From: Lepidonotus clava
Taxonomy: Eukaryota; Annelida; Polychaeta; Phyllodocida; Polynoidae
Direction of reading: 5' to 3'
Assembly (NCBI GenBank): GCA_936440205.1
Contig: OW387147.1
Location: forward strand, 25,631,629-25,695,628
DNA length: 64,000 nt
Part shown: piece by piece, positions 34,560 to 49,800 of the stretch
How positions within the stretch are numbered: position 1 is the stretch's first letter
Layout: every line of letters starts with the position of its first letter
Translations under genes and position numbers: made by a program
Notes under the pieces: model-generated
Database searches by the model: none
What the model was told of the DNA's origin: nothing
The model's input: the letters and a program-made list of their open reading frames with translations, nothing else

Positions 34560-37500
34560 GCTTTTCTCTAAATGTTGATATAAATTCATTATAAAATTTA
34601 AAGAATTTTCTATTAACTATGGAGTGTCCAAATAATGTATATGGAGTGTATTACAATGTAATTTGAGTTAATTTTTTTTTATCTTGTATGAGTTTTGAAG
34701 ATGTACTTTTTTTAGACACCTTTTTCATAAGCAGTCAGATATAGAGACTTGGGCATGGGCCTCAGGTTTTTGGAATCCATCAAAGGTAGTTCAGGCTTAC
34801 CTCCCCCTGTTTAGGGGTAAATAAAAGATATAAAGTTTTCCAGTAAGTTATGTTGTAGTGCAATATAGTGAGAATGGGGAGTGTGTCCTGTATCGTGCAC
34901 TAGGTGTAAGATAATTATAACAACTATGTATTATGCTACATTGGATAATTTATTAATAGGTACGAGTATCTCCTATATAACACAAATCCGATGCATTTAT
35001 TTAAGGAAAATAGGTGATTATTGCCTAAGGATGTTGCCTTAGCAGTTGTATAATCTAATAATGAGACCGTTCTCCTAATGAAATGTATATCTATCAAGTC
35101 CACATGATACAACACACAAAGGGGCAAATACAAGGGGTGGAACTTAGTTTCAGCACATCAAAGTCAGATCTCATGAAATAAAATCTTACTGATACATTGA
35201 TGCATCACAATTGACAATTAGTTAAGATTATCATCCACTAGTCCTAGGTTGTCAATATGTTGACAGCAGGTATTGGTGGGATAGTATTATGGTCCATTGT
35301 AATCATATAATACTCATATAATGAATCAGTCGTTCTGGGTCATTCAAATAGTCGAAATAATAATTATTATGACACTGGGTGAATTTGTTGTTGGCGAAAA
35401 AGGGTTAAGAATCACATACGGGGAGGAATTAGGAATCATACAAATTTATTAAATTTAACCAATTGTTTTTTAGAGATAGACATCCCTCTTTTCTAAACCA
35501 TGGGATTTCCCTTACCCAAACTCGTCCCTGGTGTTATTTATTTGTTTATTTATTTTCATTAATTCGATTCCTGAGTACATCAAGTTCTTCTATTGAACGT
35601 AATGGCAGTTATACACTGTTGAACATTTTGTGTAACAAATTAGTTTATCTAGTTATTGCCCATCCATAAATATATACTGTTCCATATCAGTACGTGTCCA
35701 TACCGGCACCAGTGGGAGCTATACATCAAATGACGTGGCTATATAGGACTATATATAAACATATAATCTTTTTTTTTTCAAATTTCTGTAGACAAAAGCA
35801 ATCGCTCATCTGTATAAAAGTTCACGTTACACTTATTTCATCTGTTATTCACTTCATTATTGAAGGATACTTCAGGGATACTTTTATTTATATTCGGTTC
35901 AATACTCATTTACAACAATTCGATTTGCGTGCCTAACGGTTCTCAGTCCTAAAATATTTGTACCGTTTAAAGCCTTTAATCAGATCAATTTGATAAGATA
36001 CAAGTCATACATATTTTTATAATATCGTGAGCGGAGGGATTCTCTGGAAAAAAAGTCGTCATTCCAGACAGCTATGTCGCCATGTTAGGCCACAAGCAAA
36101 TAAAATTCAATGTTCTGTGCGAGAACAGCTGCAGCTGTTTGCTTTATAACGCACAGATGCAAAGCTAAAATTGAAATCGCATGATCTTTAGGGATATCAC
36201 ATATTTCTAATCAGCTAATATATATACCTAATTATATAATACAGCCGCAAATAAGGGTATGATTGATTGTCCGCTCTTTATTGTCAACCCTTGCAATATA
36301 TGTTAGTGATACGCGCCCCTCGTATTTACCTAAAGTGCATAGACAAAAAGCTTCCATTGCCATGACAAAACATTCACTATCAAAGACTGGAGCTTTGAAA
36401 ACATGATTTTAGGTCTATTTGATTTTTTCCCAATTCTATTAGGCCTACGTAATAATCTTCAGTGCTTCCACTGGTTTTCGGATGTATTACATGAACACCA
36501 GTGTTGGTAATAGGGCTAATGGTGGAATCAATAATATTATACGACAATGACCTTTGTCATTAGATAACATTAGTTTCTAGCAGTAAATTGGGATAACCAT
36601 ACGACAAAATAATCGTTGCTTTTTCAACGAAATCAACACTCTAGGCCCCTATATGTCAAGGTACTTAGTGTAGCAAATTTATATAATTGAAATGTTTTCT
36701 GCTGTTTTCTTTTATGATAACCATTAATACTATTATCAGATTATCATTAATCGGTCATCTTCATCATAGATACTCAGGGACGGATCCAGAGATTTAAAAA
36801 AAAGAGGAGGGGCGCCCCCTTCAGTGGCTAGAATTGTGCAATAAAAAAAATCTAAATTGGACAAAAATAAGGGGGGGGGGAGGGACAAGCTCCTTAGGCG
36901 TCTCCTGATAATTAGTCAACCTACGTGAAACATGGATATAATTATTCCAGTGTTTAAAGCAGTTTACGTCACTTATTTTAATTAAACTATGTGACCTGTA
37001 AAAGTTATGAACAATACTTCTTTTTTTTTTTTTTTTTACAATTGCGTGCAACAGTCAATTCTATTACGCGCAAATGTTTCAGAGCACGAAATTAAATTTA
37101 TTTAGATGAATAATGACCTTTAAATTATCCTTTGTGCGCCATGGGCGCTAGGCCTAATCATACTAGCCATATAATCATCATATTATAGAGCTACGTATTG
37201 AAAAAGATTAAACGCGTCAAGAATTATTTCCCATAATTATATAATAAACTTGTTAGGGATTTTGAGATTCATCCGCAACATAAGCTTATACATGCAGCAG
37301 AGTAAAAAGTTGTATTTTAGAAATTAACCTCCGTTTCAAATGAAATGAAATATAAAAATTTACAGATGTTATAATTATGAAACCATTTTGATTTGATTAT
37401 AAAATGCGTCTTTCCGTGGAAGTATCCATAGCACACCAGACATGTTCTGGTCAATATTGCAGCACGTGTCCTATTCATCGCAAACCACACCTTTTGTCGA

Positions 37501-37577
37501 AACCACAGCATGGCACACCCGACTTCAAAACCACCATCAATAGGGTTTTGTCCCTCCTTGCCGGTCCCTCCCCCCAC
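34560..37577. other. Intergenic DNA upstream of the secreted modular gene
   Basis: AT-rich. A CAGGGACGGATCCAG word at 36775, followed by a G- and A-rich stretch, resembles the terminus of a common DNA-element family, but no matching right end is found. A T run lies near 37020-37038. No gene is recognised. Confidence 0.4.
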
Positions 37578-37800
37578 ATGTTACCTCTGAATAATGGCCA
37601 CCTACGTCATTCCCAAACCCTCTAACGGATACATAAACCCTGACAAATCCGGTAGGTAGTCAGTAAGGGTGCTAGACCCTGAGGTGAACAGACCAAGAGA
37701 GAGACCTGAGAACTTGAGCTTCGTTTCCCTGTAAGTGCGACATACCAGACCACTTCCACAGCGAGAGAAGCGCGGCGTTCCCGCTCTCTTTGCCCGTACC

Positions 37801-40800
37801 ATGGGTACCGCTCATCTGTGTCTCCTGGCGCTGGGGTCAGCAATCCTGCTCGTCCCCAGTGACTTCGTCTCGGCTCAAAATGACCCTCTAAGGTAAGTTG
37901 ATTTATTTGACTTTAAATATGTAATTACGCATGACAAAGACGCGGCGATTGTTCTTTTTACTAATTTTGTGATTTGTTTGATATCCTGACATTTTACGGC
38001 GAGCATAACTTACAGATTAAACATTTTCATTCTCAAAGGTACCCCGCATATAGGCCTACAGTTGTATCATTATTAGGATGTAAGTTGAAAAATACAGTGA
38101 ATTAATTTTCTCTAAATCCACGACCAACATCAAAGACATATAAAAGATGTCCAGGCCCTATGCAATGCTAAATGTGCATGCATTAGGCCTAGGCCTAATT
38201 AATGGAAACATTGCAAAATTGTCTAGATCTATTGGTTAGGCCCTATAGCAGCTGCATGTATAGTAGATCTATTCAGTCAATTTTAGAAAAAGTACGGCTA
38301 GATAGGCTTAGGCTTAATCTATATGCATATACAAGCTAGGGAAAGCAATTTTTCACAGGAAAACATTGTGCATTGGATCCAGGGTTTCATAAAGAGGGTC
38401 TGAAAGATGGCACTTTGGGAAAAAAAGAAAAGGAATGCGTGCCCATCAAGCCGCAAATGGTTATTCAATATGGCATAATTTTCGGTTAGACTTTATGAAA
38501 ATGTTTCCCGATTCCCCCGGCTTATTAAATTTTCTTTGTAGATATAGGCCTATTTAGGTCTACATGCAGGCTAGCCAGGGCTAGTGATCATTTAACTGTA
38601 GCTTTAGAGTTCACTTGTTTAGGTCTATAGTGCCTATGGCCCATTTAAACAATCAATTTGTCTGTGATTCATTATCATAGAAGCGTATCCGAAAAATCTG
38701 CCTCCGTGCTATCTCACTAAATCCGCTACATGGACCATGTCCAATGGTAACCAAGTCATCCTATTTGACGCGGGAAAAGTCAGTTGCCATATTTTCTCAT
38801 AGAGGGCGCTCCCACCATCCTATCCCGCACGCCGCCTAGTGTCCGCCACCCGAACCATTCTAAAAATCCACCGAAAACTCACTCATTACATTTCAACCTA
38901 TTCCCTTAAAAATCCGCATCCAATCTCCTCCCAACTCCGCACGCTACATCCTAAAATGCTTCTGCTTCCAGCGACAGCCATTTTTGCACGATCCAACAGA
39001 CGAAAACGGAGAACAGGACGGCGAAGTGCGGCGACTTCTTCTCCCTGGTGCTTGATGGTTTCACCATTAGCCGCCAGGAGTCGGGGCTGGGCGGGCTCAG
39101 TGATGCCGCCCTCCAGTCGCAGCTCTACTCCTGGGGCAAGGACCCACCAAACGGGCCCGACTGTGTCTTCCAGAGGTAAATAGGGATTCTTATTTATGAT
39201 TTTTTTTATTAATAAATTTTATACATGGTTATACATAGCAAATATTATTATATAACTAGAGAAAAATAGTAGAATAGCCAATAAACTAAGGCATAAATTT
39301 AGCCTATTTTCAAAGGTCCAGGTTGTTTAGCATTGATCTCTACCTTAGTCTAAGTTTTAAGTTTAGAAGATGAAAATTAAGTTAGAAAAGTGGGAGGGGC
39401 AGGTGTTCTAGACAATGGATTTTAAAGTCACGGGCTTTAAGATGAATGTATTTCGGCTTCCATTAATTTGTACAAACTTCACAATATGTTTCTTCAATGC
39501 CTTATGCCTAATTAAAATAGGCCTATGTTTAGTCAGATGAAGACTTTATTTGCAATGTTATTTTTGTGTATTGAAATTGCCATTGTTGCAAATTGTGCTT
39601 ATTTTTCATTTATCCAGATTTTCTCCGGAGCAAATTGAAGTTTGCTGTGGAGGATGGACCGGTGAAGCGTGCAATGTCCGTAAGTAAACCCACACATCGC
39701 AACAGGTCATCTAACAGTAGACAATTTGATGCTCAAATAGATCTAGATATCTAAACCGTTCTGAATCTGCCCTAAAGAAATCCTAGATTATTAATGATAT
39801 TTTTAAAAATCCCTTTTAATTGTTTTTTCAATATTATCGTTATGTTTCCTGTGCCAGACTTTTACTACAATGATAAGTATAATTATGGGATTATTTCAAT
39901 ATCATTTGATATCCATTTTTCATAATTTCTTTCTTTCATAATCATTTGATATACAATACATATATGAATACTTTTCTTCTAGCCACGTGTGAGCCCGCCT
40001 GTCAGCACGGTGGAACGTGTTCCGGGCCGAACGTCTGTACGTGTACCATTGGGTATCGGGGGCCGCAGTGCCAGGACGACGAGACAGGTGAGGGTCTAAA
40101 TCTACCATATCATCCGATTTATATAAGAGGAGCATCAATTTAGTGAAGGCTATAGTATAATCACTGAGGAGTAAGCTAGACCAATAAGGCGGCTTGATCG
40201 GTTTTGCATGTGCAGTGGATATTTTAGTTTCTGAATGCCCTGATGTAGCAGGGTGTGCATATTTACTTAAAATTGACAATATTTCCTTTCCAAACTTTTT
40301 GTAACCTTGATGAATAGGGACGGTCCATAAGTTGGGAGATTTTTCTTTTAGTAAACAGCTTTTTGCACATATATTCATGTAAATACATCTGGCATTAATT
40401 AACTCTTCATATTCAAGACCTGGAGAATTTAGTCCTATGATTTGTAGGGCTATATGTTCTATAAAGTAACGGTCACCAAATATACCTAACACATTGGCCT
40501 CATTACAGGATATGGCCACATGTTGGCCAAATATTCCCTTATCGAGCTGAAGTGGTTAAACATAGATGTAAATGAAAATTACACACATAATACATTCCTT
40601 GTTCTACCTTAATCCATACTTTCCCTCTGCTTAACCATCCAGCCGTGACGGCGACCCTCAAGTACTGTTACCTGGGCGCCTCCTGCTCCGGAGTACGCGT
40701 GGAGTCTCTGCCTACCCCCGTGGAGCACGACGTGTGCTGCACCAGTGGGGGTCAGTCCTGGGGGCTGCACGGGGTCACCTGTGAGCTGTGCGCCGACGTG

Positions 40801-40840
40801 GTCATCAACGAGGAGTTTACCTTCAGCGCTACACCCATCG
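37801..40840 (+). CDS. Exons 1-5: signal peptide, EMI-like, EGF and TB-like domains
   Basis: Exons 37801-37892, 38972-39175, 39618-39679, 39983-40087 and 40643-40840. Residues 1-25 are the signal peptide. Residues about 31-119 carry Cys spaced as in an EMI domain and end with [12 protein letters not shown], the usual EMI end. Exon 4 alone is one EGF domain ([13 protein letters not shown], then [12 protein letters not shown]). Exon 5 (about 155-220) has eight Cys including a CC pair (DVCCTSGG, then GVTCELC), which fits a TGF-beta-binding (TB) type domain. Exons 4 and 5 are flanked by phase-1 introns, as is usual for shuffled extracellular domains. Confidence 0.82.
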
Positions 40841-43800
40841 GTAAGTCCTTTTCGGAATTTCCCCGTAATTTTACTATTTTTTTTCGGATTTCTATTCTAA
40901 ATTTATTGTTCTTTTTTTGGGGGGGGGAGCAAGTATTACTTGTTTTTTTTCATTGAAAAAATCACGTTTTTTTAGGGTATGGCCATGTTTACATGCAAGA
41001 AACTGCAGGTTCACAGATATTGCACCAGTGTGCTTACTCATTTAAACAGAAGCATACGTAGTTTTCTTTCTTGTATACAAATTTTGTAGCAAATGTAAAG
41101 ACAATTACCTTTTCCCATGCTAGATGGCTCGGGGCCAACTCCAGAGCTTACTATCTTTACTTGTAGGGCCTATAGATACAATACGTGATATCTCGTTCTT
41201 TTCACATATATGTATTCCTGGTATGATATAATCCTCTTAAATACAAATACCTTTGAAGCAAATCCACCTTCCGACTTATTCCCCAAATATCACAACAATC
41301 GTTCAGTATTTTGATATAACTAAGTATATTTCCCTATTCCCTCTACAGTGGTACACAACGACAACAGCCTGTCGTTCCGTACGTGCATGTCCCACGGCCC
41401 CAACTTTTACCGTACCTTTGACGGCCTGGCCTACCTGTTCGGGGGTCGGTGCACCTACACGGCCTTCAACGACGGTACCCGGTCTCTGACTGTACAGATG
41501 GTCGACTGCCACCGCTACTCAACCTGCACCAAGGTAGGTTATTAGGATGTATAACATTTATAAGATATTTTTTGCAGTAGCATCCCAGAGAGAAACTAAC
41601 CACGTTTTCAGTAGGATACCATTTATAAATGTTTGTATGCTGTCCAGTGGGTATTCAGAAAAATAACTAATCGGGAGGTTTTCATTTTTCATAAAAAATA
41701 AAATCTATACAGAAACAAATGTTCGGTTTGCAAAGAAGTACCCACTGATCTAATAAACCACAGCTTTGTTCCTATTATTGCACAATGGAAACTACTTGGT
41801 ATCGTTTTTCTTACATCCTTGGCTGATTAGTAAATAATGGAAAAGGTGCTTAATTGGCGATGCGGTTTGCTTCATTTCACTTTGCTTTGCTGTAGAGTTT
41901 AAAAGGGGCATCGTAATGATATGTTAATTTCTTTTCGTTCATGTCCATAGGTATACATTCTGACATTGAACGCCAATGCTATTCTGCGTATGCACGGTCA
42001 TGACGACATCAGCCTTAACGGTCAAGCCGTCAATGTAAGCCTTGGACATGGATTCTCCTCCCCATCAACTGGTAAGCTGAATAACTCATTTTCCCCCTAT
42101 GTCATTACTGAAATGTTGACCTCAAACTCATTCTAGAACGAAATAGATGGTAATAAATTACCTCAGTACAATGTGAAAGCGCAGTCGAAGATTGATTTTT
42201 TCCTGAAAATTGAAAATATTGAAGTCATTTTTGGGCACTTGGCACATGAAAACATGGCCACCATACTGACAAACATATCTGATGACCTTAAGTAAAAAGT
42301 ATAAAAAAAACAGAAATCCTTACAAAACATTAATTATGTTTCATATATTGATGTCGATCTTTTCAGGTTTAAGCATTGAGAGTCGCGGAGAGTTCTTCTA
42401 CGTTGAGTACCGGTCCCTGGGCTTTAAGTTCGACAACACCAACACCTGGGAGCTGACCCTGGAGAAGGACGACCGGCCCTCCGGGGACGTCATCAGGGGT
42501 CTCTGCGGCACCTACGACCTCGACCCCCAAGGTGAGACAGATGCCTCTTTTCCTTGTATTTTAGGATTTCCTACCTTTTTATGATTTCAGAGTTTTTTTG
42601 TTTCGTACATCCTTCTAAATGCATTTAATGATTATTCTTGTTTTAGTCTTAAGCCATTCATAGACAAATTCGAGACCACGGTTGTATTCCTAAAGGAAAT
42701 TCTCTTGCTATTTGCTTCTATAGTAAAATTAGGTATATAACGTTTATGTTTCCGTTATAATAATCACTCCTTAGTGGCATCTCTGGTTTTAATTGTTTCT
42801 TCATTCCCAATCCTCCATAGACATGGCAAAGAGATTTTTTAAACAATATTTTTAACGGGGAGCATACAAAGACACATATACTTACTGTGATTTAAAACAC
42901 GTCAGGGGTTTTCCTTAACTATTTTGTCCACTAGTCCACCGGGCTAGTGGCCCAGGTTTTGCCATGCCCGAACCAACATTCCACTGGTCCATATACTAAA
43001 TTATTACTATAATTTCAAAGCTTTTCACTAGCTCACTGGGCTAGCTGCTCAAAAGTTTCTCTAGCCCATCAAGAATTTTACTAGTACCTGGTACTAGTAA
43101 CTCTATGCTAAGGTCAAACCCTGCACGTTTAACCTGTCCCATACACATCATACACATTTCACACAATTTCCACTATTCATTCCCTACCATACAGACGACC
43201 TGAAGAAGATGAACGGTGAGGTGGCGACCACGGTGGCAGCGTTCGGAAACTCCTGGGCCCTTCAGACGACGTTCGGCACGTGCCCCGACGCCCCTAACGA
43301 ACAGTACAGCTGTAAGTCGGTCGACGATGAAAACACTGCCCGTGACGCCTGCTCCCGGATCAGCATGACCCCCTTCACCAAGTGCCACGCCACCGTGAGT
43401 TTGATTAAATTAAACGGTCGACTTATTTTTTTTTATATTAGTTTACGCATATGGGAGGGGCAGGGGACATTTTAATGATTATAAATGATAATATTGAATA
43501 TACAAAAATTGACTACATCTGTTATGTTTCCGATTTACTTATTCTTGCACCTACACTTTACTCTCATATTGCAATTTAAGAAAGAATTATACAAGTTTGA
43601 AATGTGATTTACAATAATATAATCTATTAAAGCCGGGCAGGTGAAATGGAGGGTCAGGCAGGTAAAGTTTAACCTAGACCTGCCCGACGGGCAGTCGAGT
43701 GTCATTTTGGTTTAATGCCCTCTAAACTGTCCCTATTGGTACTTATCATTGGCTTGGATCTAAACCTATTAAAGCAAATGTATCTTACTTCACATTCACT

Positions 43801-46800
43801 CGACTAACTCAGAACAAATTAAGTATTCCCTTGACCTTATCATGCTAAACCCACAGTTGAAAACGCCATGAATGCCTTAACCAGGTGTCAAGTTGTCTAA
43901 TACGGTTTCTTATATTTCCCACCAGTTGTCGTACCGTGACTTCTACGCGCGCTGTGTCAACTCGTACTGCTACACGCTGGCCCATGGCCAATCCCAGACG
44001 GAGATCGACGCTGACTGTGACGGGGTGATCTGTGACACCCTCACCTCCTACAGCCGAGAGTGTGGAGTCAAGGGAGTCGTCATGGACTGGAGGACCACCA
44101 ACCTCTGCCGTGAGTAGTATTCTCATTGTTCTTTGATTTAGGACTTAAACATGATCAAACAAATTCGATAAGAGCAGAAATGTTTTAACGATTTTCTTTT
44201 CCTTTTTACACATTTTACAATGTGGTTGATGTTAAGTCCAGAGCCAAGTCTTTATTAAAATTGTAAATGATAAAACTGAATATGCTTAAGGCTTATAGGA
44301 TTTCCACAGCCCTGGACTACATAAATAAAGCATATGCACATGATTTCAAACATAATAAGAAAAGCACGATTTGCTAAGCCAATGGTGATATAACCAGCAG
44401 AAAAACAACTATTTCCCTTAAATTTTAGCCAGACTTGAAAAAAATAATCAATTTTACCAGCACCACCTACGTCAAATCTATATACAACATTTCACTCTCC
44501 CCTCAACAGCCCGAACATGTCCTGCTGGTATGTACTACACCGAGTGTGCCTCCAAGTGTCCCAAGACGTGCAGCTCACTCTACTCCATCGTGCCCCGTGA
44601 CTGTATGGACGAGTGTTACCCAGGCTGTCAGTGTAACCAGGGCACCTTCCTCCACAAGGGAGAGTGTGTGGCGGCCAGCAGCTGCCCCTGCAGCTTCCAA
44701 CAGAAGGACCACGAGCCAGGCACCAGTGTCAGGATCAGCTGTAACACCTGGTAGGTCATCGTTAGCTGTGATATATGATATAATACATGATCAGCTGTAA
44801 CACCTGGTGGGTTACTGTTAGCTGTTATATATGATATAAAACAGTATCGGCTGTAACACCTGGAACTGGTATGTCATTGTTAGCTGTGATATATGATATA
44901 ATACAGGATCAGCTGTAACACGTGGTAGGCCATTGTTAGCTGTGATACATGATATAATTGTAGATGAATGAGATGACGTGGCCCAATAGTTTCAAATATA
45001 TTCCCATATTTTATATATTTGAAGAAGAATTAATGTACATCTTGAAATGGCCTCCAAATGTAACCCAGCAGCTGCACTCCCATGTTAAAATCTTACTCGC
45101 AACACCCACACCATTGAACACAACCCTGAATACTAAAACCTTGTGCTCTATGCCTCCCTGTCTGCAGCCAATGCGCCAACGGGCGGTGGCACTGTACCGA
45201 AGATGCGTGCCCCCACACGTGCAGTATGATCGGAAACCAACATTTCACCACCTTCGACGGGCGTGAGTACAACTTCCAGGGCGCCAACTGCGAGTACACA
45301 CTGGTTCAGGTAAGGGCAATTCTACGTTTTTAGTTTTCAAAAGCTTATATTTTGTCTTTTTGAATTAGAGATATACCTGTACAACGATATCAAGAATTTA
45401 CTTTTATGTAGAAGCGTTAAATGCAGTCTATAATATGATTGATATTGATTGTTTAAGAAGTAAATATATTCAATTGATGAGGTCTTATATCCATAGTTAG
45501 GGGAAATATAGTCTATCTATCTTTTATTGCTATGATATAAGATACATATTGGTCTTTCAATTATAGGCACAAGCACTGTAAAAAATAGGAATCAATTTTG
45601 TTTCCCACATATTCTTATGATGCATATCTTTACTTAATGTTCTATCAAACACTTGCCATAACAATATTCAGTGTCTTTTTTGGTGAACATAAACCCTTAT
45701 ATTGTAAGCGTTTCTCCTAACCAAAAGCTCATTCCTTGTAGTTTAATAAAGTAGTAATATAAATAATTTTAAAGAAAACAAAAATATAACATTCTAAATA
45801 TATTTTCCCCACAGACATCCAACTCCACTGGCAAGGGCAGCCTGTCCATCTCCCACCGTGTGGCCGACTGCACCAGTATGAGCATTAAGTGTACCGAGGC
45901 CGTGGTCGTCAACCACTGGAACTACAAGGGGGAGAAGACCACCATCATCGTCGACAAGAACTACCGCGTCACCGTGGACGGTACCGACATCACCAACCTG
46001 GAGCAGTCCCCCTACCACGACGAGGATATCTACGTCAAGCGCGTCACCTCCATGTTTGTCATGATCCGAGGTGCCGGTTACCGTGTGCTGTATGATAAGA
46101 ACGGAAGGATTTACATCCGCATGGACCCCTACTTCCAAGACAACGTAAGTGGATTTTGAATATGATTTTGTTGTTGTTATTGGATCATTGTCTAATGAGG
46201 TTTTACGCCTTTTTCGTTCGTGTATGGTAGAATGAGCTTAGCTGTTGATAGATGTATGTAGGACCTATTGATAAACAAAATGTTTTTATGTTTTTATTAA
46301 AGTATAAGTACACAGTATAATCATTATTTCTTTTGATATTTCTTTTGTTGAACATTTATTAACCTAACGTTTACAAATTGCTGCTTATCAGAACTCTCAT
46401 CCAAAGGCCACTTTGAATCACATTCCAAACCTTTGCTTCCCATCAACACCATCAAAATCAATGGTTATTTACGGGCTTTTTTTTCTTCAAAAGAACAATC
46501 TTTTTAAAAACAAAACTACAGTCCTTTTGAAATAAAGAAATCCATAAATGGGAATTGAACCAATCCACCGTTGTCTTCCTTTAGGTGCAAGGTCTCTGTG
46601 GTAACATGGACGGTTCCATCACAAACGAGTTCGTATCAGCCTCCGGCATCGAGTCTTCTGTTAACGAGTTCGGGGACTCGTTCGCCGACGACCTCTGTGG
46701 GGCCGACAGCCCAGTGAACCAGGACCTCCAGCCCTGCACCATCCAAACCCAGGTCAGTTAATTATTCTACCCCCAGCCTGCGCTTGGCAAGTTAATTTGC

Positions 46801-49800
46801 CAGTGCGCAAGTTCTACTTTGTTTAATTTAAATGTGGGAATAGTGAAATGTACCAATAATCAGGGTCTAAGTGATTTAAATTTTATTCATCGTCCAGATA
46901 AATAATATATAATCATATGTTATATGAATATTTAAAGAACTAAAACACAGAAATAAAACACATTGCGCAATTAAAGGCTTTCTTTCGATATGCCCAAAAA
47001 CGTACAATATGAACATAACCATGCTTAGATAACGCATGTTTATAGTATCCTCATATTCCTTAAACCGCAGCCATTCACTAAAGTTACCAATAAGTCTGAT
47101 TTAGTAAAGAAAGTCGCTGGATGTAACCCCCCCCCCCCCCAACATCTCCCATTATTTATATTTTTGATCTCCCATAATACATCTAAATTCAATCATTCAA
47201 GACCTTCTTAACCAACATTCTCTCCAGATCGCTAACCTGGCCAAAACAAGCTGTCAGATCATCGGGCGATCAGACATCTTCGGGAACTGTGCTAACCTGG
47301 TGGACTGGAAGAAGTACCAGCGCCACTGTGAGTACGATTTCTGTGCGCGTGGCGCCGCCCACTCCGCCGTCGTTGTCTGTACCCATATGGCCGCGCTCGC
47401 CCGCGAATGCCGTGAGATTGGAAGCGAAGTGGACTGGATCTCCCACCCTGACTCCCAGCTCAAGTGTTACGGTAAGAATTTAAAAAGAAATCTCCATTTT
47501 CTTTGTTGGTTGGTGGTCAGCATGATACTAAATGGTCTGGTGAGAGGGTTTGGGAAGATACATGTGGTTTGGAATAATCCTCATCTCCAAAATTGATTAC
47601 AAATGTTACACTAAATTCATTAAAAAACATATCACGAAAAAAAACACAAAAAAAACAAACAAACTAAAGAATTCAGTGTGCTCATTATTAATCATTTAAT
47701 GCCTCCAAGTAGACTTGGACTCTATACATAAACATCAGTCGTACCACAAAAAGTCAGTGGTTCTTAATACTACATACTTGAAAATATGTCTCACCTATGC
47801 TTCGCTGTCTTTCAGGAGTGTCCGGCTTCCAGTGTATGGGCGGACAGAGTTACAAGGAGTGCGCCTCCCCCTGTGGGGCCTGCCGCGACCTCCAACTCAA
47901 GGAAACTGCCGTAAGTCATACTTTCTATATTTTCACTCATGTTGATAAATAGTAGGACGATCATTCTAGGAGTAATATTCATGAAATTCCTGCAGGTTAC
48001 AACCCATGACATCGGTGTAAACCTGACTATGATTAAATAGAACCAATGATCTTTGATGAGCATACCAACGCTAAGGCAATGTTTTATCTGTCCCCCCCCC
48101 CAATACCTATAAGAATAACCGATTAACTAAGATGATTTGTATATGTCCACCCTCAGTAACGGTGACACTAACCAATGAGCTAAGATTATCCCTATCCATC
48201 CTCCCTCTGTCCCTATAACACTTTATCTATCATTCTCCTATCCACGTTGCAGTGTGACGAGTGTATCGCCGGCTGTACCTGCCCGGGCAACGAGTTCGTG
48301 GACGACTACGGTCAGTGCGTGTCCAGCTCCCAGTGTACGTGCAGCCACCAGTACGACCTTTCCTCACCCATCAGGAACGCCGGAGACACCGTCAGCATGG
48401 GATGCACCAACTGGTAAGACACATCATTATTTAGTTGGGGGTTGGGGAATCACACCGGAAAAACTCTAATTTAAGCCGCCGAGGGTTACCCTCAGAAATG
48501 AGGGTCCTTCAGTCATCAACTTTGGGGGTGCAACATAGATACGGAATTTCCCAGCCTTTAACACTATGACACTTCTGAAAAGGCTTCTGAAAAAAATGGC
48601 AATAGGGTAATTAAAATAGAGACTAAGAAATTTAAAGTAGGGTGCAGCTTGAAGTAGGGGTTTTACGGTAAAAAAGGTTTATAAGCTTACCTAGCAGATT
48701 TTATTCAGATTCTGACGTGATATTTTCTCTCTAGGATATATTTTCCGTAAAATCCAGTAACTTATTCTCTCTAGCTCTTGATCGAAAGTCAAAGAAAGTA
48801 GAAATTATAACTCGTGCTATGAACATTGTGAATATGGCAACTAATGCAATATGATGAAATAACTTAAGGTATGTCTAAAAATCGTGCGGCTTTACTTAAT
48901 GTAGGATATCACCTTTTATTGCATCAGTGCATTTCATCTCATAAAAATCAATCACTCAACAAATAAACTAAAATTATTTCTGTCCCAGCCTCAGTACCCG
49001 TTAACCACCAATAAGCTAAGACTATTTCTATTCAATTAGCTGAGACCATTTCTATTTGTACACTTTCAGTACCTGTAACAACGCCACTTGGGAGTGCGGT
49101 AACAAAACATGCGAGACGACAGTGTTGTGCCCCAAGAACCAGGTTTACCGTAAAGACCTGACTAACTGCGGCCGGACCTGTGGCTCCCTGCTGCGGAACA
49201 CCAACTGCCCCGCTAATGCCCCCACCTATGAAGGCTGCGGCTGCCCTGTGGGAACCGTGCTCAGCCACACTGTAAGTTTTTGAACAAATCATATGAATTT
49301 GAGACAAATATTTACTTAAACATGAGTCCCTGCTATACATGTTAAATTATTAAGGATGCAAGTTTGATATTAAATGTTGGACGACTGTTTTTATTTCAAT
49401 TCATTTTTCGTTAAAATCTAATGTTTATATCGCGCTTCTTATCAACATTTCTAGATAGTTTCATATTTTTATCGCAACTTCTATTTTTTTTTACCTACGT
49501 ACGTGAGTTACAAAAATGCTTCAGATGGTGAGATTTTAAAGGAATAACATTGTTCATTCCAAACCATTTGTTACCTTACAGAATATCTACTTGTTTAAAC
49601 GTGGCTGTTGGTTGATTCGAAATCTGTTTTCTTTCTATTCAGGGATATTGCGTAACTCCTGCAGAATGCCAATGTTACCACGATAGAAAGTACTACGACA
49701 GGACCGAAATGGTAACTGTGGGATGCAGGAGATAGTAAGTACACATTTCTTTAAGATAAACTCTTATTTTTATATATATACGATTCATTGTACTTAAATG

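Noticed and set aside
36775-36900. CAGGGACGGATCCAG word like a DNA-element terminus
   Set aside because: No inverted partner found nearby, so no element can be delimited.
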